Positions 1-6,105 of a stretch of DNA of 7,062 nt are shown here, piece after piece. Where the stretch lies: positions 1-7,062 of the forward strand of contig JAEDJH010000064.1 in assembly GCA_016296415.1 (NCBI GenBank), in the 5' to 3' direction. The notes under the pieces were generated by a model. The model searched no databases. It worked only from the letters and a program-made list of their open reading frames with translations, and was not told the origin of the DNA. The position numbers were made by a program, and so were the translations under genes. Origin of the DNA: Clostridia bacterium (GTDB lineage: Bacteria > Bacillota > Clostridia > Christensenellales > CAG-138). How positions within the stretch are numbered: position 1 is the first letter of the stretch; every line of letters starts with the position of its first letter.

Positions 1-98
1 GGAGAGCCAAGTACCGCGCCCAACGCACTACACCGAACGGTGTATAGGTGTATAGAAGTGCGCCCTTTTGTCTGTTCGATAAACCGGTATTTGTCTAA

Positions 99-491
99 CT
101 ATTCAACTATTTTCTTATCACCAAAATACTGCATTAGTATCAAAATCAAAGCGCTACCTGCAAGTAACCCATCCATGATTCCTGCAGGCAGTAGAAATGT
201 CATTAACGCAAGTGTAATCACACAGTTAATTACAGATAATACCAGCCCCCACATCTTATTTTTTAACAACCCTATAGCACCAATTAGTCTAAATACACCG
301 TACATTGCACCCATGACTATCATCATGGTCAGATTATCTTGATAATATGGGAGTTTAAATGAGAAGTATTGGGAAATATCGAATTTATCTGTTCCCAATA
401 TCAAGGCAGGAATAAAGCAGAAAACACCGCCAAGTTCCATACAACCGCCATGTATTATCATTAGGAATGCAGCTAATTTGTACTTCTTCAT
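99..491 (-). CDS. Small hypothetical membrane protein, four predicted membrane segments
   Basis: This encodes a 130-residue hydrophobic protein whose function I do not recognise. Membrane segments are visible at about residues 7-33, 54-76, 81-102 and 104-122, with a polar loop at about 34-52 and a short charged C-terminus (GDKKIVE). It has no signal peptidase site, Cys motif or enzymatic motif. The ATG is supported by AAGGAG at 502-507, ten bases upstream, and the gene ends with TAG at 99-101. A promoter candidate lies at 538-566, so it is probably expressed separately from typA on the same strand. The gene is clearly more AT-rich than typA, which fits an accessory or acquired gene. The repeated glycine-rich helices and the GAIGLLKNK turn resemble small integral membrane proteins of unknown function in Firmicutes. 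I assign no role. Confidence 0.75.
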   Translation of the reverse strand: MKKYKLAAFLMIIHGGCMELGGVFCFIPALILGTDKFDISQYFSFKLPYYQDNLTMMIVMGAMYGVFRLIGAIGLLKNKMWGLVLSVINCVITLALMTFLLPAGIMDGLLAGSALILILMQYFGDKKIVE

Positions 492-537
492 AAATTGTGT
501 ACTCCTTCGTCAAATTCCAGCTTGTTTAGCCGAGTAC

Positions 538-566
538 ATATTATCATAATTTGCCCATATATACAA
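538..566 (-). promoter_or_regulatory. Putative sigma-A promoter for the small membrane protein gene
   Basis: On the minus strand TTGTAT (561-566) and TAATAT (538-543) are separated by exactly 17 bases, and they lie about 50 bases upstream of the ATG at 491. The -35 box matches the consensus at four of six positions and the -10 box is imperfect, so this is moderate evidence. It lies directly downstream of the hairpin after typA. Confidence 0.4.
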
Positions 567-569
567 GAG

Positions 570-599
570 CAGTCACAGCAGATGAAACCGCTGTGACTG
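570..599 (-). terminator. Hairpin downstream of typA, probable terminator
   Basis: This is a perfect 10-bp inverted repeat, CAGTCACAGC/GCTGTGACTG, with a 10-base loop. It starts 44 bases after the typA stop codon. The base following it on the minus strand is not a clean T-run (CTCTTGTATA), so it is either a weak intrinsic terminator or an mRNA 3'-end stabiliser. It separates typA from the next gene on the same strand. Confidence 0.5.
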
Positions 600-643
600 T
601 TTACTGTCTTACGACCCCCGCCCGTTTGCCGTGGGCTTTCCTT

Positions 644-2467
644 TTATTCCTGCTCCTTCATCTGGCGTGAAAACTCTTTCATGCGCTGTTCCTTTGTAAG
701 AAGCCTTTTACGCATCCTTATGCTCTTGGGCGTTACCTCCACAAGCTCGTCGTCGGCAATAAACTCCAGACACTGCTCAAGCGTGAACACCGTATGCGGC
801 GTAAGTCTGAGCGCCTCGTCGCTTCCCGATGCACGCATATTCGTTACGTGCTTTTTCTTGCAGACGTTTACGACTATATCCTCGTTTCGGGAGCATTCTC
901 CGACGATCTGCCCCTCGTACACCTCAACGCCGGGACCCACGAACATCCGACCCCTGTCCTGCGTATTGAACAGACCGTAGGTCGTGGTTTCGCCAGTTTC
1001 GTGCGCCACGAGCGAGCCCCTCATGCGCTCGTCTATGTCGCCCTTGTAAGGCTCATAGCCGTGGAATATGTGGTTCATCACGCCGTTGCCCCTCGTGGCG
1101 GTCATAAGCTCGCTTCGGTAGCCGAACAGCCCCCTCGCCGGTATGCGGAACATCAGCCTCGTGCTGCCCTCCGCCTCGGATATCATGTCGAAAAGCTCCG
1201 CCTTTCTCGTGCCGAGCCCCTCCATGACCGCACCGACATATTCCTGCGGCACGTCTATGGTAAGCTCCTCTATCGGCTCAAGCAGCTCGCCGTTTTCACC
1301 GTAGTGAAATATTACCTTGGGCTTCGATACGGAAAACTCGAAATCCTGACGGCGCATCTGCTCGATAAGCACCGAAAGATGCAGCTCGCCCCTGCCGCTG
1401 ACCTTGAAGCAGTCGGTGGACTGCGTGTCCTCGACACGCATGCTTACGTTGGTTTCTATCTCTTTATAAAGTCTGTCACGGATATTTCTCGACGTGACGT
1501 ACTTACCCTCCCTGCCGGCAAACGGGCTGTTGTTTACCATGAACATCATGGTTACGGTCGGCTCGTCGATATGCACGAACGGAAGCGGCTCTATGCAATC
1601 CACGGCGCACACCGTTTCTCCCACGCCGATGTCGGCAATGCCCGCCACGGCAACGATGTCGCCGGCAGCGGCTTCTTCGGTCTCTATCCTCTTGAGTCCC
1701 TCAAAGCGGTAGAGCCTCGATATTTTAACCTCGGTCTGCCCATGCTCGCCACAGAGCACCGCCTGCTGATTGCGCTTCACCTTGCCCCTTGCGACTCTGC
1801 CGATGCCTATCCTGCCGACGTAATCGTCATAATCGACGGTCGAGAAAAGTATCTGAAGCGGTGCGTCGGGATCGCCCTCCGGCTCGGGAACGTGCTCGAT
1901 TATGGTGTCAAAAAGCGGTCTGAGATCCTCGCCCATATTCTCGGGATCGAGGCTCGCAAGTCCCTCCTTCGCCGAGGCGTACACTATGGGGAACTCAAGC
2001 TGGCTGTCGCTTGCGCCAAGCTCCATGAAAAGGTCTATGGTTTCGTCCACCACCTCATAGGGGCGTGCGCCCGGGCGGTCTATCTTGTTTATTACGACGA
2101 TGGGTTTTTTATCAAGCTCAAGCGCCTTTCTCAGCACGAATCTCGTTTGCGGCATACAGCCCTCAAACGCATCGACGAGCAAAAGCACGCCGTCAACCAT
2201 CTGGAGTATCCTCTCCACCTCGCCGCCGAAGTCCGCATGGCCCGGGGTGTCCACGATGTTGATGCGATAGCCGTTGTAATTGACCGCCGTGTTTTTTGAC
2301 AGGATGGTTATGCCTCTCTCACGCTCGAGGTCGTTTGAGTCCATGACACGCTCGACGAGCTGTTCGTTGGTGCGGAAAATGCCGCTTTGTCTGAGCATTT
2401 TATCGACCATGGTGGTTTTGCCGTGGTCAACGTGAGCAATTATGGCAATGTTTCTTATGTTGTTCAT
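644..2467 (-). CDS. typA: Ribosome-associated translational GTPase TypA/BipA
   Basis: TypA/BipA is an EF-G-like GTPase that binds the 70S ribosome and supports 50S assembly, growth at low temperature and stress responses. The 607-residue length is normal for the family. All G motifs are present: G1 AHVDHGKT at 11-18, the switch I signature ERGITI at 50-55, G3 DTPG at 73-76, G4 NKID at 127-130 and G5 SAK at 165-167. After the GTPase domain come a beta-barrel domain II (about 200-300), the EF-G-like domains III and V (about 305-480, with GRGELHLS and the GLFGYRSE segment), and the TypA-specific basic C-terminal domain (MRASGSDEALRLTP to the end). The start ATG has a GAGGGG site at 2472-2477, and the gene has its own promoter at 2502-2529. 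It ends in TAA. No damage is visible. It is a single housekeeping gene and not part of the neighbouring peptide operon. Confidence 0.97.
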   Translation of the reverse strand: MNNIRNIAIIAHVDHGKTTMVDKMLRQSGIFRTNEQLVERVMDSNDLERERGITILSKNTAVNYNGYRINIVDTPGHADFGGEVERILQMVDGVLLLVDAFEGCMPQTRFVLRKALELDKKPIVVINKIDRPGARPYEVVDETIDLFMELGASDSQLEFPIVYASAKEGLASLDPENMGEDLRPLFDTIIEHVPEPEGDPDAPLQILFSTVDYDDYVGRIGIGRVARGKVKRNQQAVLCGEHGQTEVKISRLYRFEGLKRIETEEAAAGDIVAVAGIADIGVGETVCAVDCIEPLPFVHIDEPTVTMMFMVNNSPFAGREGKYVTSRNIRDRLYKEIETNVSMRVEDTQSTDCFKVSGRGELHLSVLIEQMRRQDFEFSVSKPKVIFHYGENGELLEPIEELTIDVPQEYVGAVMEGLGTRKAELFDMISEAEGSTRLMFRIPARGLFGYRSELMTATRGNGVMNHIFHGYEPYKGDIDERMRGSLVAHETGETTTYGLFNTQDRGRMFVGPGVEVYEGQIVGECSRNEDIVVNVCKKKHVTNMRASGSDEALRLTPHTVFTLEQCLEFIADDELVEVTPKSIRMRKRLLTKEQRMKEFSRQMKEQE

Positions 2468-2501
2468 AGTTCCCCTCTGTTACCTTAAAATCAACCTTTT
2501 T

Positions 2502-2529
2502 ATTATATACCTGTTTTGCAAAAATGCAA
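2502..2529 (-). promoter_or_regulatory. Probable sigma-A promoter of typA
   Basis: On the minus strand TTGCAT (2524-2529) and a perfect TATAAT (2502-2507) are separated by 16 bases. The -10 box lies 35 bases upstream of the typA ATG, leaving a short leader with the GAGGGG ribosome site. The surrounding sequence is AT-rich, as expected for a promoter. Confidence 0.65.
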
Positions 2530-2542
2530 GGTTTAAGGGAAG

Positions 2543-2570
2543 AAAAAAACGCCGAGCCCGGTGGATTCGG
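2543..2570 (-). terminator. Intrinsic terminator just upstream of the typA promoter
   Basis: On the minus strand a stem formed by CCGAATCC and GGGCTCGG (one A-C mismatch, one G-T pair, 3-base loop) at 2552-2570 is followed by CG and then seven T residues (2543-2549). It insulates typA from transcription arriving from the peptide operon. A strong terminator already sits at 2867-2900, so this is either a back-up or the end of a separate transcript covering the repeat at 2622-2775. Confidence 0.6.
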
Positions 2571-2621
2571 ATAAAGAGAAAGTATGGAGACTGCGTCCTC
2601 TGCAACCCCAATCGTGATGCT

Positions 2622-2775
2622 TCCACCCCCCAAGTTGGGTCGGAACGTCCGGGGGTAGGGGGCGACAGCCCCCTAAATGGGGGTGGTGGGCGGGTGCTGC
2701 TATAACCGCAAAGCAGCTCGGTTGGTGAAGAACAAACCAAAACCACCGACCAACCCCACCCAACCCACCTGCACG
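2622..2775. repeat. Dispersed intergenic repeat, copy A
   Basis: This roughly 155-base non-coding element recurs at 6203-6357 in the same orientation. Identical blocks include TTGGGTCGGAACGT (2635-2648) and a 29-base run at 2687-2715 that contains TGCTGCTATAACCGCAAAGC, and both copies end in CTGCACG (2769-2775). The copies diverge in the GGGGGC/GCCCCC part and after CGGTT. TTGGGT near one end and ACCCAA near the other are reverse complements, giving short terminal inverted repeats as in a MITE-like or foldable element. Internal stems include GGGGGC-GACA-GCCCCC and AACCG/CGGTT. Apparent reading frames through it are low-complexity Pro/Gly/Arg translations and are not accepted as genes. The rest of the gap, 2776-2866, holds only an ATTCCG/CGGAAT inverted pair (2829-2855) and nothing else I can support. 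Confidence 0.8.
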
Positions 2776-2866
2776 GTAAGGCGAAGCGGTGCACAGACCA
2801 AACCCTACGGCACAAGGAGCTGCCTCACATTCCGCTGGGGATAGATGGTCGGAATACAATTTCCCC

Positions 2867-2900
2867 TAAAAAAGCGGCAAACCCTTTCGAGTTCACCGCT
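2867..2900 (-). terminator. Strong intrinsic terminator of the peptide-maturation operon
   Basis: On the minus strand the stem AGCGGTGAACTC / GGGTTTGCCGCT (12 pairs including G-T wobbles) closes a GAAA tetraloop and is followed directly by six T residues (2868-2873). It starts 19 bases after the permease stop codon, so it marks the operon's 3' end. Confidence 0.9.
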
Positions 2901-2918
2901 CCATGCTGCCTAAGGGCG

Positions 2919-3662
2919 TTAAAATATCCCGAGCTTCTCCGCCGCATGGCTGCTGTACCACCGCTTGACCGACAATGCGCCGAGCGCAAGCGTCAAAACA
3001 GCCAACACCGCCGCCGATATAAGCGGCTCACAGAGCATGGGCTGCCCGAACGCTCCGCCGATTAAAGACGTGGCGTGCGCAAACGGGTTGAAGCAGTACG
3101 CAAGCCTTGCGGACTCCGAAAGCGCACCGAGGTCTGAATAGAACGGCGTGAGCATGACGATTATCATGTACAGCATATTTATCACGGGCGAAGCAATATT
3201 GGGGTTTTTGAAAAGCCCACCCAAAACCATCGCCATTGCGGACAAAACCAGGCACGCAAGCACTATGGAAACGACGAGCAAAAGCGCATCTGTTCGGGCG
3301 TTTGCCGCCAAATTTATGACTGTCAGCACGACCAAAAACGGCAGCGCAAGCAGTGCATGATAGACACAGCCGCCGATATGCACAAACAGCGGACGCACCT
3401 TATACGTTGCATATTGCTCGATGACGGCAATTCCGTTCGAGTTTGCAATCTGCGACGCCTGCATATTGATAAACAGCGAGAACAGCATCGATGTAAACAG
3501 CCCTATGGCGTAAACCTCTATCGGCTGTGCGCTGCCTGCCGAAGCAAGGCTTATCAGCAGGTAGGAGCCGGGGAAAATTATTACGAGCATCAGATATTGC
3601 AGCAAAAAGAACCTGAGATTTTTGAAGTCTATCCATATACTCGTGCTTATCGTATGCAGCAT
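2919..3662 (-). CDS. ABC-2 type transporter permease
   Basis: This is a 247-residue integral membrane protein with six predicted membrane segments at about residues 18-41, 50-68, 98-120, 126-150, 156-174 and 212-235. That is the usual topology and size of ABC-2 family permeases. A cytoplasmic stretch (about 69-97, NSNGIAVIEQYATYKVRP) between segments 2 and 3 is where these proteins normally contact the ATPase. It would work with the ATPase encoded one base upstream, and its strong ribosome site (AGGAGG inside the last ATPase codons) lies nine bases before the ATG. Its role is inferred from context: export of the modified peptide or self-protection, as in BcrAB- or LanFEG-type pairs. There is no peptidase domain. 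It is richer in GC than the maturase gene. The substrate cannot be read from the sequence. Confidence 0.88.
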   Translation of the reverse strand: MLHTISTSIWIDFKNLRFFLLQYLMLVIIFPGSYLLISLASAGSAQPIEVYAIGLFTSMLFSLFINMQASQIANSNGIAVIEQYATYKVRPLFVHIGGCVYHALLALPFLVVLTVINLAANARTDALLLVVSIVLACLVLSAMAMVLGGLFKNPNIASPVINMLYMIIVMLTPFYSDLGALSESARLAYCFNPFAHATSLIGGAFGQPMLCEPLISAAVLAVLTLALGALSVKRWYSSHAAEKLGIF

Positions 3663-3663
3663 A

Positions 3664-4554
3664 TCAGTTCCCCTCCTTTTTATTCAGCATAGCAAGCATC
3701 CCCTCATAGAACGCAGGATGTTCGCAGTTCAGGCTCGTTATGGCGACCGATTTTGTGAGCTCGTGAAGCACATCGAGCATCGCCGCTATGTCATTTGTGA
3801 CTATGGAAAGCTCTTTCCCCTCGCTGCTGTAGCTGCGGTCGGCTTGGGAAAGTACGCTTGCCGCACGCTCCGGATCATCCACAGTTATGGTACAGCGGCA
3901 AAATTCATCCTTGACCTCTTGAGGGCTTCCCGAGAATATGACCCGGCCGTTTTTGAGTACGACGAGCTTCGTGCAGAGCTTTTTCACCTCGGATATGTCG
4001 TGCGAAGAAAGAAGTATCGCACGGCCACGCCTTTGCTCGTCGAGTATGAGCTGCCAAATATGCTCCTTTGTCACCACATCGACCATTGACGTGACCTCAT
4101 CCATGACGAGGTTTGCCGCATCCTGCACCAGCATACAGCCAAACGAAAGCAGTTTTCTCTGTCCGCCCGACAGCGTATATGACGGCTGCTTCGTGTTTTT
4201 GGCAAGCCCCGTCCTTTCGAGCACGCTGTCGATACGCTCCGCCGCCGTCCTTTTGGGAACGCCCAAATATTTCGCCGTCGCAAGCAGCGATTCACGAACG
4301 GTCAGCGCAGGATATATGGCAGGCATTTGCGGAATATAGGCGATGTTTTGCACGTTGTTTTCCTTGCCGTCAACGAGTATCTTGCCCTCGCCGATTTTCA
4401 GCACGCCGAGCATCTGCTGCATGAGGGTGGTTTTGCCCGAGCCGTTCGGGCCGACCAAAGCGACGATTTCGCCGTGGTTAACGGTGAAGCTGATGTCGTT
4501 ATTCGCCCGTATTCCCGTGGGGTAGGTTTTGGAAACGTTTTGGATTGAGATCAT
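3664..4554 (-). CDS. ABC transporter ATP-binding protein
   Basis: This 296-residue ATPase has a complete nucleotide-binding domain: Walker A GPNGSGKT at 35-42, Q-loop Q76, signature LSGGQ at 128-132, Walker B with D152 and catalytic E153, and switch histidine H185. A C-terminal extension of about 85 residues follows, typical of DrrA/BcrA-like ATPases that pair with a separate ABC-2 permease. The region after Walker B reads MDEVTSMVD instead of the usual DEPTSGLD, so the proline and the Gly-Leu of the D-loop are missing, while the ATP-contact residues are kept. The ATG overlaps the maturase stop codon as ATGA, and the stop is one base from the permease ATG, so all three are probably co-translated. 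It lacks a C39 peptidase domain, so any leader peptide must be removed elsewhere or kept. Product export or immunity is inferred from context. Confidence 0.93.
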   Translation of the reverse strand: MISIQNVSKTYPTGIRANNDISFTVNHGEIVALVGPNGSGKTTLMQQMLGVLKIGEGKILVDGKENNVQNIAYIPQMPAIYPALTVRESLLATAKYLGVPKRTAAERIDSVLERTGLAKNTKQPSYTLSGGQRKLLSFGCMLVQDAANLVMDEVTSMVDVVTKEHIWQLILDEQRRGRAILLSSHDISEVKKLCTKLVVLKNGRVIFSGSPQEVKDEFCRCTITVDDPERAASVLSQADRSYSSEGKELSIVTNDIAAMLDVLHELTKSVAITSLNCEHPAFYEGMLAMLNKKEGN

Positions 4555-5813
4555 TTTTGAGATCCTTTCGCTTTTTGATACTTAATAATTTTATTTTCGA
4601 CTACATACGGCAACAGCCGTTCAAACAGGTCTTTTCTGCATTCCAGTTTTGACATAACGCATCCCCCGTAGCATAAGCCGCCGTATATGCACATTTCTAC
4701 ACAAGCTTTTCTTTCATAAATCGCATTATACCATTCATCGTCGTGTATTGCAAATCGTGCATCGTCCGTTATCATACCCACCGATTTTTCATATAAACGG
4801 GCGGGGCATATATACACATTAAGATTTTCATCAACAGCAAAGGAATTTCTCATCGTTGCAACGCACGGCGCATATTCAATCGACGGCATTGTATCGTAAC
4901 CTTTGCTCTGCGCATATTCTATTAAATCTAATATGTCAACTATGTCCTTAAGCTCGGGTTCGTTTTTTCTTTTCTGTCCACTAAATACAGCCGCTAAACC
5001 AACCTGAATTCTATCGCCATAACGTTCCGCCAACGAATCTATAGCTCTCTCGTAGGGCTTGAAATCATAGGAAGCCACATTAATTCTAATACACACCTTT
5101 CCGGTTATTGCATTAACCAAGGAGTCCACATTTTTAATAATAATATCATAGGTTCCAGCCTTTGCATGGGTTACTCTTGTTGAATCGTGCAGTCTGCGAT
5201 CACCATCCAATGTTATTTGAACAAGAAACGATTCATGCGTTTTTATTTCGGCAATCAACGAGTCCGATATCGAATATCCATTAGTAATCAGGGTGTTGTT
5301 TACAGATTTCCCCTCAAGCGAATTTATTCTATGTATAGCATATATAAGTTGTTCTGTATCCAAAGTCGGTTCTCCACCGAAGTAAACGACGTTAACCTTA
5401 TTTGCTTTAGATTTTTGCAGGTAACGACAAAGAATATCAATTTTTTCACTATCGATAAATCTTTTTTCCTTATTTTCAATTCTGCAATCTTGATAGCAAT
5501 ATGGACAAGATAGATTGCACAATGATGTCATAGATAAGAACAAGCTTATCTCATTACTTTGAAGACAGCTCGATTGCATAATATCTTTAAATATATAGCG
5601 TTCATCAACCGATTTCGGCAAAATAATGCCGTTGCTTTGCAACAGACTAAATTCCGACTCCGTAAAAGTCTCGGCATTACCATCTAAAAAGCCTTCCCAC
5701 AGATTTTTCTGTAGTGATAAAAACGAACGATGAAGAGTGTTGTATATGTATACCTGGTCGCCTCGCTCTGTTATATAATTATATTTTGATTCCTTAAACC
5801 CACTCATTTTCAT
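4551..5813 (-). CDS. Radical SAM/SPASM peptide maturase (RiPP-type)
   Basis: This is a 420-residue radical SAM enzyme. From the chosen start, residues 1-80 form a small N-terminal domain (SKYNYI, YNTLHRSFLSL) of the kind seen in SPASM peptide maturases and likely to bind the leader. The SAM cluster motif is C99-x3-C103-x2-C106, followed by the SAM-binding GGEP at 146-149. The C-terminal SPASM domain has C317, C336, C371, C375, C381, C385 and C392 (including C-x5-C-x3-C), enough for two auxiliary 4Fe-4S clusters. Family members make thioether or C-C crosslinks in small peptides, and the peptide encoded upstream is the obvious substrate. A longer frame opens with TTG at 5846, but that start has no ribosome site and abuts a palindrome. 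The ATG at 5813 has GGAG five bases upstream, and the ATG at 5807 is an alternative. The gene is markedly AT-rich compared with the transporter genes. The crosslink type is not determinable. Confidence 0.92.
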   Translation of the reverse strand: MKMSGFKESKYNYITERGDQVYIYNTLHRSFLSLQKNLWEGFLDGNAETFTESEFSLLQSNGIILPKSVDERYIFKDIMQSSCLQSNEISLFLSMTSLCNLSCPYCYQDCRIENKEKRFIDSEKIDILCRYLQKSKANKVNVVYFGGEPTLDTEQLIYAIHRINSLEGKSVNNTLITNGYSISDSLIAEIKTHESFLVQITLDGDRRLHDSTRVTHAKAGTYDIIIKNVDSLVNAITGKVCIRINVASYDFKPYERAIDSLAERYGDRIQVGLAAVFSGQKRKNEPELKDIVDILDLIEYAQSKGYDTMPSIEYAPCVATMRNSFAVDENLNVYICPARLYEKSVGMITDDARFAIHDDEWYNAIYERKACVEMCIYGGLCYGGCVMSKLECRKDLFERLLPYVVENKIIKYQKAKGSQK

Positions 5814-5847
5814 TCTATCTCCATTTGACATATATTTACACTTCAAG

Positions 5848-5876
5848 AGGAATTAGCAGAAATTCTGCTAATTCCT
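5848..5876. repeat. Perfect 14-bp inverted repeat between peptide and maturase genes
   Basis: AGGAATTAGCAGAA and its exact reverse complement are separated by one base. In the operon mRNA this folds into a 13-pair stem with a 3-base loop, placed 40 bases after the peptide stop codon and 34 bases before the maturase ATG. No T-run follows it on the minus strand, so it is not a classical terminator. It could act as an mRNA 3'-stabiliser or processing site for the peptide message, lower downstream translation, or be a protein-binding operator. Confidence 0.85.
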
Positions 5877-5931
5877 GCGCATCAACGATATTAGCACACA
5901 ATCATGCTAATGCTCTTCAATTAATGCTAAT
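5852..5931. repeat. Cluster of five ATTAGCA/TGCTAAT heptamers
   Basis: ATTAGCA occurs at 5852-5858 and 5890-5896. Its reverse complement TGCTAAT occurs at 5866-5872, 5905-5911 and 5925-5931. The first two copies form the core of the 14-bp palindrome. The next pair can form a second, 7-bp hairpin with an 8-base loop. The fifth copy overlaps the last codons of the peptide gene. Five copies of a heptamer in 80 bases suggest a binding site array or decayed hairpin duplications. The function is unknown. Confidence 0.7.
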
Positions 5932-6030
5932 ACTTCCCTTTATAGGATTGCAGAAAACGAAGCAGAAGTTGGGTTCGCTGCACTGCATAACACCTTCTTC
6001 GATAACCTCAATGCGAAGATTATTTTCCAT
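5917..6030 (-). CDS. Putative RiPP precursor peptide, 37 residues, three cysteines
   Basis: This short gene lies immediately upstream of the maturase on the same strand. It starts with ATG at 6030, has a near-perfect AGGAGG site (6040-6045) nine bases before it, and ends with TGA at 5917. The N-terminal half is acidic and alternates hydrophobic residues (LRIEVIEEG at 5-13), as expected of a leader that pairs with a maturase recognition domain. The C-terminal half holds all three cysteines, C17, C23 and C27, in the segment NFCFVFCNP (21-29), followed by K31-G32 and a short IS-type tail. This split, the position first after the promoter and the very strong ribosome site are typical of RiPP precursors. 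The cysteines could become thioether donors (sactipeptide or ranthipeptide). Aromatic triplets such as F26-C27-N28 would also suit cyclophane formation. I recognise no known family, and the leader/core boundary is a guess (around residues 13-16). Confidence 0.82.
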   Translation of the reverse strand: MENNLRIEVIEEGVMQCSEPNFCFVFCNPIKGSISIN

Positions 6031-6039
6031 TCCTTTATT

Positions 6040-6045
6040 CCTCCT
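6040..6045 (-). promoter_or_regulatory. Very strong ribosome binding site of the precursor peptide
   Basis: The minus strand reads GGGAGGAGG over 6040-6048, with AGGAGG nine bases from the ATG. It is stronger than the site of the maturase (GGAG), consistent with making substrate in excess over enzyme. Confidence 0.85.
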
Positions 6046-6081
6046 CCCTTAATTATTTCAGAATTTTTCTGTTATTCTTTG

Positions 6082-6098
6082 GTGATCGTGCACATCAC
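6082..6098. promoter_or_regulatory. Imperfect palindrome at the expected transcription start, candidate operator
   Basis: GTGAT-C-GTGCAC-ATCAC is palindromic apart from one inserted base. It begins eight bases downstream of the -10 box, so it covers the predicted transcription start and first transcribed bases. A dimeric repressor site is the simplest reading, or a 5' hairpin in the mRNA. No regulator gene is in the window. Confidence 0.4.
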
Positions 6099-6105
6099 AT
6101 TTTAG

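Noticed and set aside
29..44. Palindrome TACACCG-AA-CGGTGTA near the window edge
   Set aside because: It is short, with no T-run on either strand and no adjacent promoter. It may be part of a feature cut by the window edge, but nothing supports a call.
618..636. GCCC/GGGC pairing just after the typA stop as a terminator
   Set aside because: The stem is only four pairs with no T-tract; the 570-599 hairpin is a better candidate.
794..2299. A 501-residue open frame on the plus strand
   Set aside because: It is entirely antisense to typA, whose GTPase motifs are complete. Its translation has no recognisable domain and reflects the GC-rich codon pattern of typA.
2480..2859. Overlapping frames of about 70-110 residues through the repeat region
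   Set aside because: They translate as Pro/Gly/Arg-rich low-complexity sequence, run through G/C tracts and a terminator, and have no convincing ribosome sites.
2847..2875. Possible third partial copy of the repeat (GGTCGGAA followed by CCCCTAAA)
   Set aside because: Only two short words match and the second overlaps the operon terminator; chance is a sufficient explanation.
5814..5846. TTG start extending the maturase by 11 residues
   Set aside because: No ribosome site precedes it, the palindrome ends right beside it, and the ATG at 5813 has a well-spaced GGAG.
5852..5931. ATTAGCA repeats considered as a CRISPR remnant
   Set aside because: The units are only 7 bases, in mixed orientation and with irregular spacing, and no cas gene is present.
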